The notes under the pieces: model-generated | What the model was told of the DNA's origin: nothing | The model's input: the letters and a program-made list of their open reading frames with translations, nothing else | Database searches by the model: none | Made by a program: the position numbers and the translations under genes | Shown: piece by piece, positions 26,654 to 35,332 of the stretch | How positions within the stretch are numbered: position 1 is the stretch's first letter | Layout of the letters: every line of letters begins with the position of its first letter | NCBI GenBank assembly: GCA_016703025.1 | Contig: JADJCV010000004.1 | Span: 1,491,501 to 1,555,500, forward strand | DNA from: Candidatus Avedoeria danica | GTDB taxonomy: Bacteria; Chloroflexota; Anaerolineae; Epilineales; Epilineaceae | DNA: 64,000 nt | Direction: 5' to 3'

Positions 26654-27238
26654 ATGGAGACGATCATGACCACCCTGCCCGACCGTCCCGACACCGCCCT
26701 GCTGGTCGTGGACGTGCAGAACGAGGTCGTGGCCAACGCCTATCGCCGCGACGAGGTGATCGAGAACATCCGCACCCTGATCGAACGAGCCCGCGGCCTG
26801 CGGGTGCCGGTGATCTGGGTGCAGCACGCCGACGACAACATGCCGGAGGGCAGCGACGGTTGGCAGTACGTGCCTGAGCTGCAGCGGCAGGGTTCCGAGC
26901 CGCTGGTGGGCAAGCGGTACGGCGACGCCTTCGAGGACACGAAACTGGAGTCCGAGCTGAACCGGCTGCATGTCGGGCGGCTCGTCGTTGCCGGTGCGCA
27001 GACGGATGCCTGCATACGGGCGACCCTGCACGGGGCGTTCACACGCGGCTACGACACGCTCCTGGTTGCCGACGCGCATACCACGGAGGACCTGTCGGAG
27101 TACGGGATGCCCCCGCCCGACAAGGTCATCGCCCACACGAACATGTACTGGACGTGGCAGGACGGTCCTGGGCGTACGGCGTCCGTGGTCGAAGCGGCCG
27201 ACGTTGACTTTCAGGCGGGGGAGCAGGGATCGTCGTAA
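26654..27238 (+). CDS. Isochorismatase-family cysteine hydrolase
   Basis: A 194-residue member of the isochorismatase-like hydrolases, which cleave C-N or ether bonds (nicotinamidase, carbamoyl-sarcosine amidase and many unknowns). The catalytic triad positions are visible: Asp in LLVVDVQNEV, Lys in VGKRYGDAF, and Cys in AGAQTDACIRATL preceded by the cis-peptide region VVAGAQTD. ATG 26654 is used; a second ATG four codons later is possible. Specific substrate cannot be given. A 199-base gap with the nuoG promoter follows. Confidence 0.88.
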   Translation: METIMTTLPDRPDTALLVVDVQNEVVANAYRRDEVIENIRTLIERARGLRVPVIWVQHADDNMPEGSDGWQYVPELQRQGSEPLVGKRYGDAFEDTKLESELNRLHVGRLVVAGAQTDACIRATLHGAFTRGYDTLLVADAHTTEDLSEYGMPPPDKVIAHTNMYWTWQDGPGRTASVVEAADVDFQAGEQGSS

Positions 27239-27345
27239 CGCCTCCGCGGCGCACGGCTCCGGCCGGGGCGGGGGCGTAGGCCGCCGACCACTCGACCGAG
27301 AACGGGACAACCCCGCCCCCAACGTGCCTCCCCCCCCATTCCGTA

Positions 27346-27351
27346 TACAAT
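27346..27351 (+). promoter_or_regulatory. Candidate -10 box of the nuoG operon
   Basis: TACAAT at 27346-27351, inside TATACAAT after a C-rich tract, is a good -10 hexamer. It would give a 5' UTR of about 80 bases before nuoG (ATG 27438). No clear -35 is seen. The long GC-rich UTR has no recognisable riboswitch. Confidence 0.4.
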
Positions 27352-27437
27352 AGCGCCCGTCCGCCCGCTCCCCGGGCCACGCCCTCACGCCCCATCGACC
27401 GCGCCGGCGCCCGCGTCCCGGCCACGCACAAGCGGCC

Positions 27438-30293
27438 ATGGCCACGAACGGTTCCGCCCCCAAGCTCGTCCACGTCGTGATCGACGGCCGCCCGGCCGCC
27501 GTTGGCGCCGGCACGAACGTCGTCGACGCGGCGCACGCGGTCGGCGTCGAGATCCCGATCTTCTGCCACCACCCCAAGCTCGTGCCGGTCGGCATGTGCC
27601 GGATGTGCTTGGTCGAGGTCGGCACGCCGGGCGTCGATCCGGCCACGAAGGCGCCGCTCGTCGACGACGCGGGGGCGCCCGTCATCAAGTACTTCCCGAA
27701 GCTCATGGCCGGCTGCACGACCGTCGTCAGCGAGGGCATGCACGTCCGGACCGAGACGTCGGCCGTCACGGAAGCGCGCGAGGCCGTGCTCGAGTTCCTG
27801 CTCACCAGCCACCCGCTGGACTGCCCGGTGTGCGACAAGGGCGGCGAGTGCCCGCTCCAGAACCTGACGATGCGCTACGGCCCCGGCACGAGCCGCTTCG
27901 TCTGGGGCGAGAAGTTCCATTACCCCAAGCCCGTGCCCATCGGCCCGCTCGTCGCCCTCGACCGCGAGCGCTGCGTCCTGTGCGCCCGCTGCATCCGCTT
28001 CGAGGACGAGATCGCCGACGACCAGGTCCTCGGGTTCGAGAACCGCGGCCGCGGGATGGAGATCGTCAGCTTCTCCGATCCGCCGCTGGACTCGGTCTTC
28101 AGCGGCAACACGACGGACGTCTGCCCCGTCGGTGCGCTCACGACGGCCGACTTCCGGTTCGAGTCCCGCGTCTGGGAGCTCGAGAGCCGCCCGGCCATCT
28201 GCCCGCACTGCGCCGTCGGCTGCAACGTCAGCTACGACACCCGCCATGGCCAGGTCCTGCGCGTCATGCCCCGCGAGCACGACGCCGTCAACGAGATCTG
28301 GCTGTGCGACAAGGGCCGCTTCGGCCACGGCTTCACGACGCCCGACGGCCGCCTGACGGACCCGCTCGTGCGCGACGCCAACGGCCGGCTCGTCGCGACG
28401 ACGTGGGACGATGCCCTCACCCGTGCCGCCGAAGCGCTCAAGCTCGCGGCCGCGGCCGATGGCCCCGCGGCCATCGGCGGCGTGGCCGGCGCGACGCTCG
28501 CGAACGAGGACGCCTACGCCTTCGGCCGCTTCCTGCGCGCCGTCGTCGGCACGAACAACGTCGACCATCGCCCCAAGGTGATCGCCGACGACAGCGTGCA
28601 CCGCTTCGGCGCCGGCGCCGACACGATCGTCCACGCGCTGGGCGCCGGCCACGCGATCGTCGTCGTCGGCCTGGACGCCGAGGCCGAGGCGCCGGTGCTG
28701 TTCCTCAGCCTGAACAAAGCCCGCCGCCAAGGCGCGGCGCTCGTCACGCTGTCGACCGCGCCGCAGAAGCTCGACCGCCACGCGGCCCACCTGCGCGCCG
28801 TGCCGGGCGCCGAAGCGACGCTGCTGGCCGCGCTCGTCCGCGCCGCCCTCGAGGCGGCGCACGAACCCGTCGAGGGCGCCGCCGCGCCAAGCGCCGCGGC
28901 CAAGTCGCTCGCCGATCGCTTGGCCGATCACGGCCCCGCCGCCGTGCACGGCGTCCACCCGGTCGATCCCGACGCCGTGGCACAGGCCGGCAAGGCCCTC
29001 GCCGCGGCCGACACCGTCCTGTGGGTCTACGGCCAGTCGGCCGTCGATGCCGGCCTCGTGCCGCTGATGGCCGCGTACGCCGCCGCCACCGGCCGGCACG
29101 GCCGCGCCGGCGCCGGGTTGGTGGCCGTCGGGCGGCACGCGAACAGCCAAGGTGCGGCGGACATGGGCCTTGCCCCCGACCGCCTGCCCGGCCACGCGCG
29201 CGTCGACGACGCGGCGGCGCGCGAACGGCTCGCCGCCGTCTGGCCGTCGCTGCCGTCCGCCGAGCCCGGTCTGGACGCACGGGCGATGCTGGCCGGGGGC
29301 GTCCGGGCGCTGTACGTGCTCGGCACGGACCCCGTCGGCGACGACCCGACGCTCGACGTGCACGCGAACGGCGTCCGAACGCTGATCGTCCAGGACCTCT
29401 ATTTGACCCCGACGGCCGAGCAGGCCGACATCGTCCTGCCCGCCCAGTCGGCGGCGGAGCGCGACGGCACGTTCACGTCCTTCCTGCGCCGCGTCCAGCG
29501 CACGTACGCCGCCGTCGACCCGGTCGGGCATGCCCGCGCCGACTGGAAGGTGCTGCGCGATCTGGCGGCACGCTACGGCGACGCCGAGGCGTTCGGCACG
29601 CCGTCCGACGTGTTCGACGAAATTGCGCGCGCCGTGCCCGCCTACGCCGGCCTCAGCTACGCCGCGCTCGGGCCTTCGTCGCGAACGGCCCCCAAGGACG
29701 TCTTCCTGCCGTTCGCCCCGCTGACCGAGGCGCGCGCGGTGAGCTACATCGGCACGCGCTACGAGAACCGACACGGCATCGGCGCGGCTTGGCTCACGCC
29801 GGCCGAGGCGGCGTTCGTCGAAGGTGACACGGCGGAGCATGAGGCCGTCGCTGCCGACGTTCCCGTTGACGCCTTCGCCGCCGACGCCCTCGACCGCGCG
29901 TCGGACGGCGACCTCGTCCTGATCCCGACCACGATCCTGTTCGACACCGGTCGCCTCGTCGCCTCGTCCACCGTTCTCCACCCCCTCGTCCCGCGCCCCC
30001 ACGTCGCGTTCAGCCCATTCGACGCCCTCCAGCGTGGCCTCGTCGAGGGCGGGCGCGTGCGGGTGACGGGTGCGGGCGGAACGTTCGAGGCCGAGGTCGT
30101 CGTGCAGGACGGCGTGACGCCGGGCACGGCGCTGGCGCCGGAGAGCCTCGGCGTCGCGGTCCGCGCGGCCGTCGGCGGCGGGCGGGCGGGGCGGGTGCGC
30201 GTCGAGTCGATCGCCCCTGGCAACGCCGACGAGGCGTTGGCTTCGACGTTGCCCACGGCGACCACCGCCCTCGCTCCCCCGGGACCCGCGTGA
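27438..30293 (+). CDS. nuoG: NADH-quinone oxidoreductase subunit G
   Basis: The 75-kDa subunit that carries the electron wire from NADH towards the Q-module. The 951-residue product has an N-terminal [2Fe-2S] ferredoxin domain (IPIFCHHPKLVPVGMCRMC, then MAGCTTVVSEGM), the His/Cys cluster motif DCPVCDKGGECPLQN, two 4Fe-4S segments (ERCVLCARCIRFEDE; TTDVCPVGALTTADF), the extra N7-type cluster motif CPHCAVGCN, and a molybdopterin-oxidoreductase-like domain that has lost its cofactor role. Length is within the family range. It begins the third nuo block and its stop overlaps the nuoH start. Confidence 0.95.
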   Translation: MATNGSAPKLVHVVIDGRPAAVGAGTNVVDAAHAVGVEIPIFCHHPKLVPVGMCRMCLVEVGTPGVDPATKAPLVDDAGAPVIKYFPKLMAGCTTVVSEGMHVRTETSAVTEAREAVLEFLLTSHPLDCPVCDKGGECPLQNLTMRYGPGTSRFVWGEKFHYPKPVPIGPLVALDRERCVLCARCIRFEDEIADDQVLGFENRGRGMEIVSFSDPPLDSVFSGNTTDVCPVGALTTADFRFESRVWELESRPAICPHCAVGCNVSYDTRHGQVLRVMPREHDAVNEIWLCDKGRFGHGFTTPDGRLTDPLVRDANGRLVATTWDDALTRAAEALKLAAAADGPAAIGGVAGATLANEDAYAFGRFLRAVVGTNNVDHRPKVIADDSVHRFGAGADTIVHALGAGHAIVVVGLDAEAEAPVLFLSLNKARRQGAALVTLSTAPQKLDRHAAHLRAVPGAEATLLAALVRAALEAAHEPVEGAAAPSAAAKSLADRLADHGPAAVHGVHPVDPDAVAQAGKALAAADTVLWVYGQSAVDAGLVPLMAAYAAATGRHGRAGAGLVAVGRHANSQGAADMGLAPDRLPGHARVDDAAARERLAAVWPSLPSAEPGLDARAMLAGGVRALYVLGTDPVGDDPTLDVHANGVRTLIVQDLYLTPTAEQADIVLPAQSAAERDGTFTSFLRRVQRTYAAVDPVGHARADWKVLRDLAARYGDAEAFGTPSDVFDEIARAVPAYAGLSYAALGPSSRTAPKDVFLPFAPLTEARAVSYIGTRYENRHGIGAAWLTPAEAAFVEGDTAEHEAVAADVPVDAFAADALDRASDGDLVLIPTTILFDTGRLVASSTVLHPLVPRPHVAFSPFDALQRGLVEGGRVRVTGAGGTFEAEVVVQDGVTPGTALAPESLGVAVRAAVGGGRAGRVRVESIAPGNADEALASTLPTATTALAPPGPA

Positions 30294-31330
30294 TGGACGC
30301 CATCGATCTCGCCATCGTCGCCGTCAAGTGCCTCGTCATCGTCGCATTCCTCTTGACCGGCTTCGCCTACACGACGTTCCTCGAGCGCAAGGTGATCGCC
30401 CGGATGCAGCAGCGCCTCGGCCCGAACCGCGCCGGGCCGCTCGGGCTGCTCCAGCCGGCGGCGGACGGGGTGAAGCTGATCTTCAAGGAGAACATCACGC
30501 CCGTCGGCGTCGACCGCTTCGTCTACTTCCTGGCCCCGATCGTCAGCATGGTCGTGGCGATCATGGCCTTCGCCGTGATGCCGGTGGCCGATCCCGTGAC
30601 CGTGACACTCGGCGGGCAGGCGCGCGAGATCCGCTTCCAGCTGGCGGACTTCAACGTCGCGCTGCTCTACGTCCTCGGGATCACGAGCCTGGCGGTGTAC
30701 GGCCTCGTGCTGGCCGGCTGGGCGTCGAACAACAAGTTCGCGCTGATCGGCGGCCTGCGCAGCGCGGCGCAGATGGTGAGCTACGAGCTGGCGATGGGCG
30801 TCGCGCTCGTCAGCGTCGTCCTCGTCGTCGGCTCGCTGTCGATGAACGACATCGTCGACTGGCAGGTGGCCAAGGGCCTGCCGCTGATCGTCCTCCAGCC
30901 GGTGGCGTTCGGCATCTATGCCATCACCGCCATCGCCGAGACGAACCGCGCGCCGTTCGACTTCCCGGAAGCCGAGCAGGAACTCGTCGCCGGCTACCAC
31001 ACCGAGTACACCGGCATGCGGTTCGCGCTGTTCTTCATGGCCGAGTACATCAACATGATCACCGTCAGCGGCCTGGCGGCCACGCTCTTCCTCGGCGGCC
31101 ACCACCTTCCGTTCGTCGAGCGCTTCACCGGCAACCTGCCGTGGTTCGTCGACATCGGCGTCTTCCTGGCCAAGGTGTTCGTCGCCCTCTTCGTCTTCAT
31201 CTGGATCCGCGCCACGATCCCCCGCCTGCGTTACGACCGCCTGATGGCGTTCGGCTGGAAGGTCCTGTTGCCCATCTCGCTGGCAAACCTGGCCCTGACC
31301 GCCGTCGTCGTCGCGTTCATGGCGCGATAG
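30293..31330 (+). CDS. nuoH: NADH-quinone oxidoreductase subunit H
   Basis: The membrane subunit at the heel of complex I that forms the quinone-access chamber and the first proton channel. The product has 345 residues and eight hydrophobic helices, with the family motifs LERKVIARMQQRLGPNRAGP, ETNRAPFDFPEAEQELVAG and IRATIPRLRYDRLMAFGWK. ATG 30293 overlaps the nuoG stop as TGATG, so translation is coupled; the GTG one codon earlier is an alternative. The acidic loop residues needed for quinone coupling (PEAEQE) are present. Confidence 0.95.
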   Translation: MDAIDLAIVAVKCLVIVAFLLTGFAYTTFLERKVIARMQQRLGPNRAGPLGLLQPAADGVKLIFKENITPVGVDRFVYFLAPIVSMVVAIMAFAVMPVADPVTVTLGGQAREIRFQLADFNVALLYVLGITSLAVYGLVLAGWASNNKFALIGGLRSAAQMVSYELAMGVALVSVVLVVGSLSMNDIVDWQVAKGLPLIVLQPVAFGIYAITAIAETNRAPFDFPEAEQELVAGYHTEYTGMRFALFFMAEYINMITVSGLAATLFLGGHHLPFVERFTGNLPWFVDIGVFLAKVFVALFVFIWIRATIPRLRYDRLMAFGWKVLLPISLANLALTAVVVAFMAR

Positions 31331-31339
31331 GAGGCGACG

Positions 31340-31936
31340 ATGTTCGACAACCTGATGCACCTCGCCCGCGGCATGGGCGTCACGTTCGGGACGATGTTCA
31401 AGAAGCCGGTCACGATCGCCTATCCCGAGGTGAAGCGGCCGGTTTCCGACCGCTTCCGCGGCCGCCACGAGCTGAAGCGCTATGACAACGGGCTCGAGCG
31501 CTGCATCGGCTGCAGCCTTTGCTCGGCGGCCTGCCCGGCGGACGCGATCCTCGTCGTACCGGCCGAGAACCGGGACGAGGAGCGCTATTCGCCGGGCGAG
31601 CGCTATGCCGCGGTCTACGAGATCAACATGCTGCGCTGCATCTTCTGCGGCTTCTGCGAGGAGGCCTGCCCGGTGGATGCGATCGTCCTCGAGCACGAGT
31701 ACGAGCTGGCCGCGTACGACCGCCGCGAGATGCTCTACACGAAGTCGATGCTCCTCGTCCCGACCGCACCGGGTACGCCCGTGACACCACAGGACACGCG
31801 GGGCCGCGACATTCCGTTCCGGATGGGTGGGATGGACTACTTCAAGACGCCGCTGGAAGTGAAGCGGGCGGCGTCCATCGTCGATCCGGCCGCCGTCGCG
31901 ATCACCGCCGGCCCGTCCGCGGGAGCCGGCGAGTGA
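31340..31936 (+). CDS. nuoI: NADH-quinone oxidoreductase subunit I, copy 2
   Basis: The canonical ferredoxin-like relay subunit, 198 residues, with two complete 4Fe-4S motifs: CIGCSLCSAACPADAI and CIFCGFCEEACPVDAI. It lacks the long charged tail of copy 1. ATG 31340 follows AGGAGGCGACG. Its last codons overlap nuoJ by 4 bases (GTGA). Placement between nuoH and nuoJ is the standard bacterial order, so this is probably the subunit of the main complex. Confidence 0.95.
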   Translation: MFDNLMHLARGMGVTFGTMFKKPVTIAYPEVKRPVSDRFRGRHELKRYDNGLERCIGCSLCSAACPADAILVVPAENRDEERYSPGERYAAVYEINMLRCIFCGFCEEACPVDAIVLEHEYELAAYDRREMLYTKSMLLVPTAPGTPVTPQDTRGRDIPFRMGGMDYFKTPLEVKRAASIVDPAAVAITAGPSAGAGE

Positions 31937-32514
31937 GCGGCCTCGACCCGGCCTTCCTCATCGTCGGCGCGCTGGCCATCGTCACCGCGGTCGGGATGAT
32001 CCTGGCGAAGAACGTCGTCCACAGCGCGCTGTTCATGGTCGCGCACTTCGGCCTGACCGCCGTGCTCTACCTCCTGCTGAGCGCCCCGTTCCTGGCCGCT
32101 GCCCAGCTGATCGTCTACGCCGGCGCGATCATGGTCCTCGTCCTGTTCGTCGTGATGCTCCTCGGCCGCCAGGAAGCGCTCCTCGACGAGCCGATCACCG
32201 GCCAGCGCTGGCTCGCCTTCGCCGCGCTCGCCGTCCTCGGCGTCGCCCTCGTCCGCGTGGCCGCCTTCGGCGTCCCGGCCGCGCCGGACGGCGGCACCGC
32301 CGTCGTCCCACCCGGGTTCGGCAGCCCGGCGGCGATGGGCGACGCGCTCTACACGCAGTGGGTCCTGCCGTTCGAGGTCGTCAGCCTCGTGCTCCTGGTG
32401 GCGATGATCGGCGCGGTCGTCATCGCCCACTTCCAGCGGCGTCCGAGGAACGAGAAGGCCGACGGCGCGGCCATCGCCGCCGACGCAACCGACGTCCCGA
32501 GCCCCCGCGCATGA
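31933..32514 (+). CDS. nuoJ: NADH-quinone oxidoreductase subunit J
   Basis: A small membrane subunit with five hydrophobic helices. The GTG at 31933 overlaps the nuoI2 stop and gives 193 residues. The conserved third-helix region AAQLIVYAGAIMVLVLFVVMLLG contains the pi-bulge Tyr-Ala-Gly. The C-terminal 30 residues (after AHFQRRP) are a charged tail. Overlaps at both ends (nuoI2 and nuoK) indicate tight translational coupling. Confidence 0.94.
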   Translation: MSGLDPAFLIVGALAIVTAVGMILAKNVVHSALFMVAHFGLTAVLYLLLSAPFLAAAQLIVYAGAIMVLVLFVVMLLGRQEALLDEPITGQRWLAFAALAVLGVALVRVAAFGVPAAPDGGTAVVPPGFGSPAAMGDALYTQWVLPFEVVSLVLLVAMIGAVVIAHFQRRPRNEKADGAAIAADATDVPSPRA

Positions 32515-32831
32515 TCCCGCTCGCCGCCGTCCTCCCGCCCGCCCAGCCGCTCATGCTGGCCGCCCTCCTGTTCACGATCGGTGCGGCGGGCGTGCTGCTG
32601 CGCCGCAACATCATCATCGTGCTGATGTCCGTCGAGCTCATGCTGAACGCCGTGAACATCACGCTCGTGGCCATCTCGCGCGCGATGCTCCAACTGGACG
32701 GCCAGATCTTCGTCTTCTTCAGCCTGACCATCGCCGCCGCCGAGGTCGCCGTCGGCCTGGCGCTCGTCGTCGCCCTCCACCGCTCGCTCGGCAGCAGCGA
32801 CGTCGACGACGTCAGCAGCCTGCGCGGGTAG
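32511..32831 (+). CDS. nuoK: NADH-quinone oxidoreductase subunit K
   Basis: The 106-residue three-helix membrane subunit, homologous to MrpC. The proton-path glutamates are visible in LMSVELMLNAVN (helix 2) and in TIAAAEVAVGLAL (helix 3). ATG 32511 overlaps the nuoJ stop as ATGA. Length and order are canonical. Confidence 0.95.
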   Translation: MIPLAAVLPPAQPLMLAALLFTIGAAGVLLRRNIIIVLMSVELMLNAVNITLVAISRAMLQLDGQIFVFFSLTIAAAEVAVGLALVVALHRSLGSSDVDDVSSLRG

Positions 32832-32869
32832 CGCGCGAACGCCCAGCTCGTCCCACACGAGGCGAATCC

Positions 32870-35323
32870 ATGTCGATCGAAACGCTCCTCCCCTGGGTCC
32901 CGGCGCTGCCGCTGATCGGCTTCGTCACGCTCGTCTTCTTCGGGCGGCGGCTGGGTGGACGGTGGTCGGGGGTGCTGGCGACAACGTTCATCGGGGCAGC
33001 ATTCGCCGTGGCCGTTGCCATCGCGCTGCAGGCTACGCCGAGCCTGCTCTGGCCCGAGCGCGTGACGACCAAGATGTCCACCGTTCAAGGAGACAGGCTC
33101 GAAGTTGAATTCGGACACGGCATCGACCCAAGCGCAGCGGTGTATCGCACCACCCTCTGGACATGGATGACCGTCGCCCCCCAATACGACCTCACCGTCG
33201 TCACCCGCCCCGTCCGCGCCGGCGAGCCCGTCCCCGCGGACGCCGTGACGACGATCCGCCTGCCGCAGGCCCGCATCACGCACGACCTCGAGCTGTTCGC
33301 CACGTCGCACCGGATGTTCACGCCCGAACAGGCGATCGGCCGGGTCGCACGCGTCGACCTCCTGCCGATCGGCCCGGACGCGCCGCTGAACGGCGATCGC
33401 CTGCTCGCCGAAACGACGCTCATGCCCGACCCGGAACGCATGGACACGGCCGCCGGCCTGCCCGAGCGCCCGCTCGGCTACGTCGTCGACGTCGCCCTCC
33501 AGCTCGACGCGCTCAGCCTCCTGATGATCCTCATCGTCACCGGCGTCGGCTTCCTCATCCACCTCTACTCCATCGGCTACATGGCCCACGACGCGGACCG
33601 GCCGCGCTACTTCGCCTACCTGAACCTGTTTGCCTTCAGCATGCTCACCCTCGTCCTCGGCGCGAACTTCCTCGTGCTGTTCGTCGGCTGGGAGCTCGTC
33701 GGCGCATGCAGCTACCTCCTCATCGGCTTCTGGCACAAGGATCCCGCCAACGCCTCGGCCGGCCGCAAGGCCTTCATCGTCAACCGGATCGGCGACGTCG
33801 CGTTCCTCGTCGCCATGATGCTGATCTTCACGACGTTCGGCTCGCTCGCCTTCGCCGACGTCCTGCCGCGGGCCGCCGACCCGCTCGTCCTCGGCGGCGG
33901 CGTCGCCACGCTCATCGCCGCCCTCCTCCTCATCGGCGCCACCGGCAAGAGCGCCCAGGTCCCGCTCTACGTCTGGCTCCCGGACGCCATGGCCGGCCCG
34001 ACGCCCGTCTCCGCGCTCATCCACGCCGCCACGATGGTGACAGCCGGCATCTACATGATGGCCCGCGCGCACGTGATCTTCGACCACGCGCCGTCCGTCC
34101 TCGTCGCCGTCGCAGTCGTCGGCGCCGTGACCGCTTTCGGCGCGGCGCTCATCGCCCTTGTCCAGTCCGACATCAAGCGCGTGTTGGCGTACTCCACCGT
34201 CAGCCAGCTGGGCTACATGTTCCTCGGCGTCGGCGCGGGCGCATACGCCTCGGGCGTGTTCCACCTGATGACGCACGCCTTCTTCAAGGCGCTCCTGTTC
34301 CTTGGGGCAGGCAGCTTGATGCATGCGATGGAGCACGGGTTCCATCACGGGCAGGACGGCGGCCACAGCGCGGCGTCGTCAGGTGAAGCACACGGCAGCG
34401 GCCACGACGTCGCGTCGTCCGACGACGATCACGACGGCGCCGCATTTCCCCCCGGTCCGCCCGCCGCCCTCGACGGCATCCCCCCCGAACAAGACCTCCG
34501 CCACATGGGCGGCCTGCTCCGCAAAGCGCCCGTCACCGGCTGGACGTTCGTCATCGGCGGCTTGGCGCTCGCGGGCGTCTTCCCGCTGGCCGGCTTCTGG
34601 AGCAAGGACGAGATCCTGCACCACGTCATCGGTCGCGCGGGCGAAGGGGGACCGATCTGGCTCGTGCTCTTCGCGCTCGGCCTCGTCACCGCCGGCCTGA
34701 CCGCGTTCTACACCGGCCGCCTGCTCCTCCTCGCCCTCTTCGGCCGCCCGCGCTCCTCCGGCGCCGCCCACGCCGCCGATTCGCCGCGCACGATGACCGT
34801 GCCGCTCGTCGTCCTGGCCGTCCTGAGCATCGTCGGCGGGCTACCTTGGCTCAGCGGCCCGCTGGCCGAGGCGCTCGGTCCCGTCCTGAGCGTCGCCGGG
34901 CACGTCGTCGACTCGGCGCACGAAGCGGGGCCGAGCGCGCTCACGCTCGCCCTTATCGCGTCGGCCGTCGCCCTTGGCGGCCTCGCCCTGGCCTGGGCGA
35001 TGTACCGCCCCGGCACGCCCCTCCTCGACCCGGCGCGGTGGGCGACGTCGATGGCGGGCGTGTACCGCACACTGCGCGGCAAGTTCTACGTCGACGAGCT
35101 GTATGCCTGGGCGATCGTCCGCCCGTTCACGCGCATCGCCGATTTCCTGTGGCACCGCGTGGACGACGGCGTCGTCGACGCGGCGGTGAACGCCGTCGGG
35201 CGCGGGGCGGTGGCGCTCGGGCAGGGCTCGCGGCGCTGGCAGACGGGGTACGTGCGGACGTACGGGCTCGGGATCGTCCTCGGGGCGGCGGCGTTGGCCG
35301 CGTGGCTCCTCTGGCTCGTGTGA
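32870..35323 (+). CDS. nuoL: NADH-quinone oxidoreductase subunit L, with two unusual insertions
   Basis: The distal antiporter-like proton pump of complex I. The 817-residue product is well above the usual 610-700. The core is intact: GYMAHDADRPRYFAYLNLF, the helix-5 Glu in FVGWELVGACSYLLIGFW, the broken-helix Lys in TGKSAQVPLYVWLPDAM, and VQSDIKRVLAYSTVSQLG. Two insertions stand out: a soluble stretch at about residues 60-205 between the second and third helices, and a His/Asp/Gly-rich loop at about 485-540 (GHSAASSGEAHGSGH). The C-terminal lateral helix region (KFYVDELYAWAIVRPF) is present. ATG 32870 follows GAGGCG. Confidence 0.94.
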   Translation: MSIETLLPWVPALPLIGFVTLVFFGRRLGGRWSGVLATTFIGAAFAVAVAIALQATPSLLWPERVTTKMSTVQGDRLEVEFGHGIDPSAAVYRTTLWTWMTVAPQYDLTVVTRPVRAGEPVPADAVTTIRLPQARITHDLELFATSHRMFTPEQAIGRVARVDLLPIGPDAPLNGDRLLAETTLMPDPERMDTAAGLPERPLGYVVDVALQLDALSLLMILIVTGVGFLIHLYSIGYMAHDADRPRYFAYLNLFAFSMLTLVLGANFLVLFVGWELVGACSYLLIGFWHKDPANASAGRKAFIVNRIGDVAFLVAMMLIFTTFGSLAFADVLPRAADPLVLGGGVATLIAALLLIGATGKSAQVPLYVWLPDAMAGPTPVSALIHAATMVTAGIYMMARAHVIFDHAPSVLVAVAVVGAVTAFGAALIALVQSDIKRVLAYSTVSQLGYMFLGVGAGAYASGVFHLMTHAFFKALLFLGAGSLMHAMEHGFHHGQDGGHSAASSGEAHGSGHDVASSDDDHDGAAFPPGPPAALDGIPPEQDLRHMGGLLRKAPVTGWTFVIGGLALAGVFPLAGFWSKDEILHHVIGRAGEGGPIWLVLFALGLVTAGLTAFYTGRLLLLALFGRPRSSGAAHAADSPRTMTVPLVVLAVLSIVGGLPWLSGPLAEALGPVLSVAGHVVDSAHEAGPSALTLALIASAVALGGLALAWAMYRPGTPLLDPARWATSMAGVYRTLRGKFYVDELYAWAIVRPFTRIADFLWHRVDDGVVDAAVNAVGRGAVALGQGSRRWQTGYVRTYGLGIVLGAAALAAWLLWLV

Positions 35324-35332
35324 GGTCGACGC

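Noticed and set aside
27126..30002. A long minus-strand open frame opposite nuoG
   Set aside because: nuoG on the plus strand carries all Fe-S motifs; the antisense product is Val/Asp/Arg-rich with no start context and is a codon-bias artefact.
32420..34366. A minus-strand open frame opposite nuoK-nuoL
   Set aside because: It runs antisense across conserved nuo genes and encodes Arg/Glu/Asp-rich nonsense; no support.
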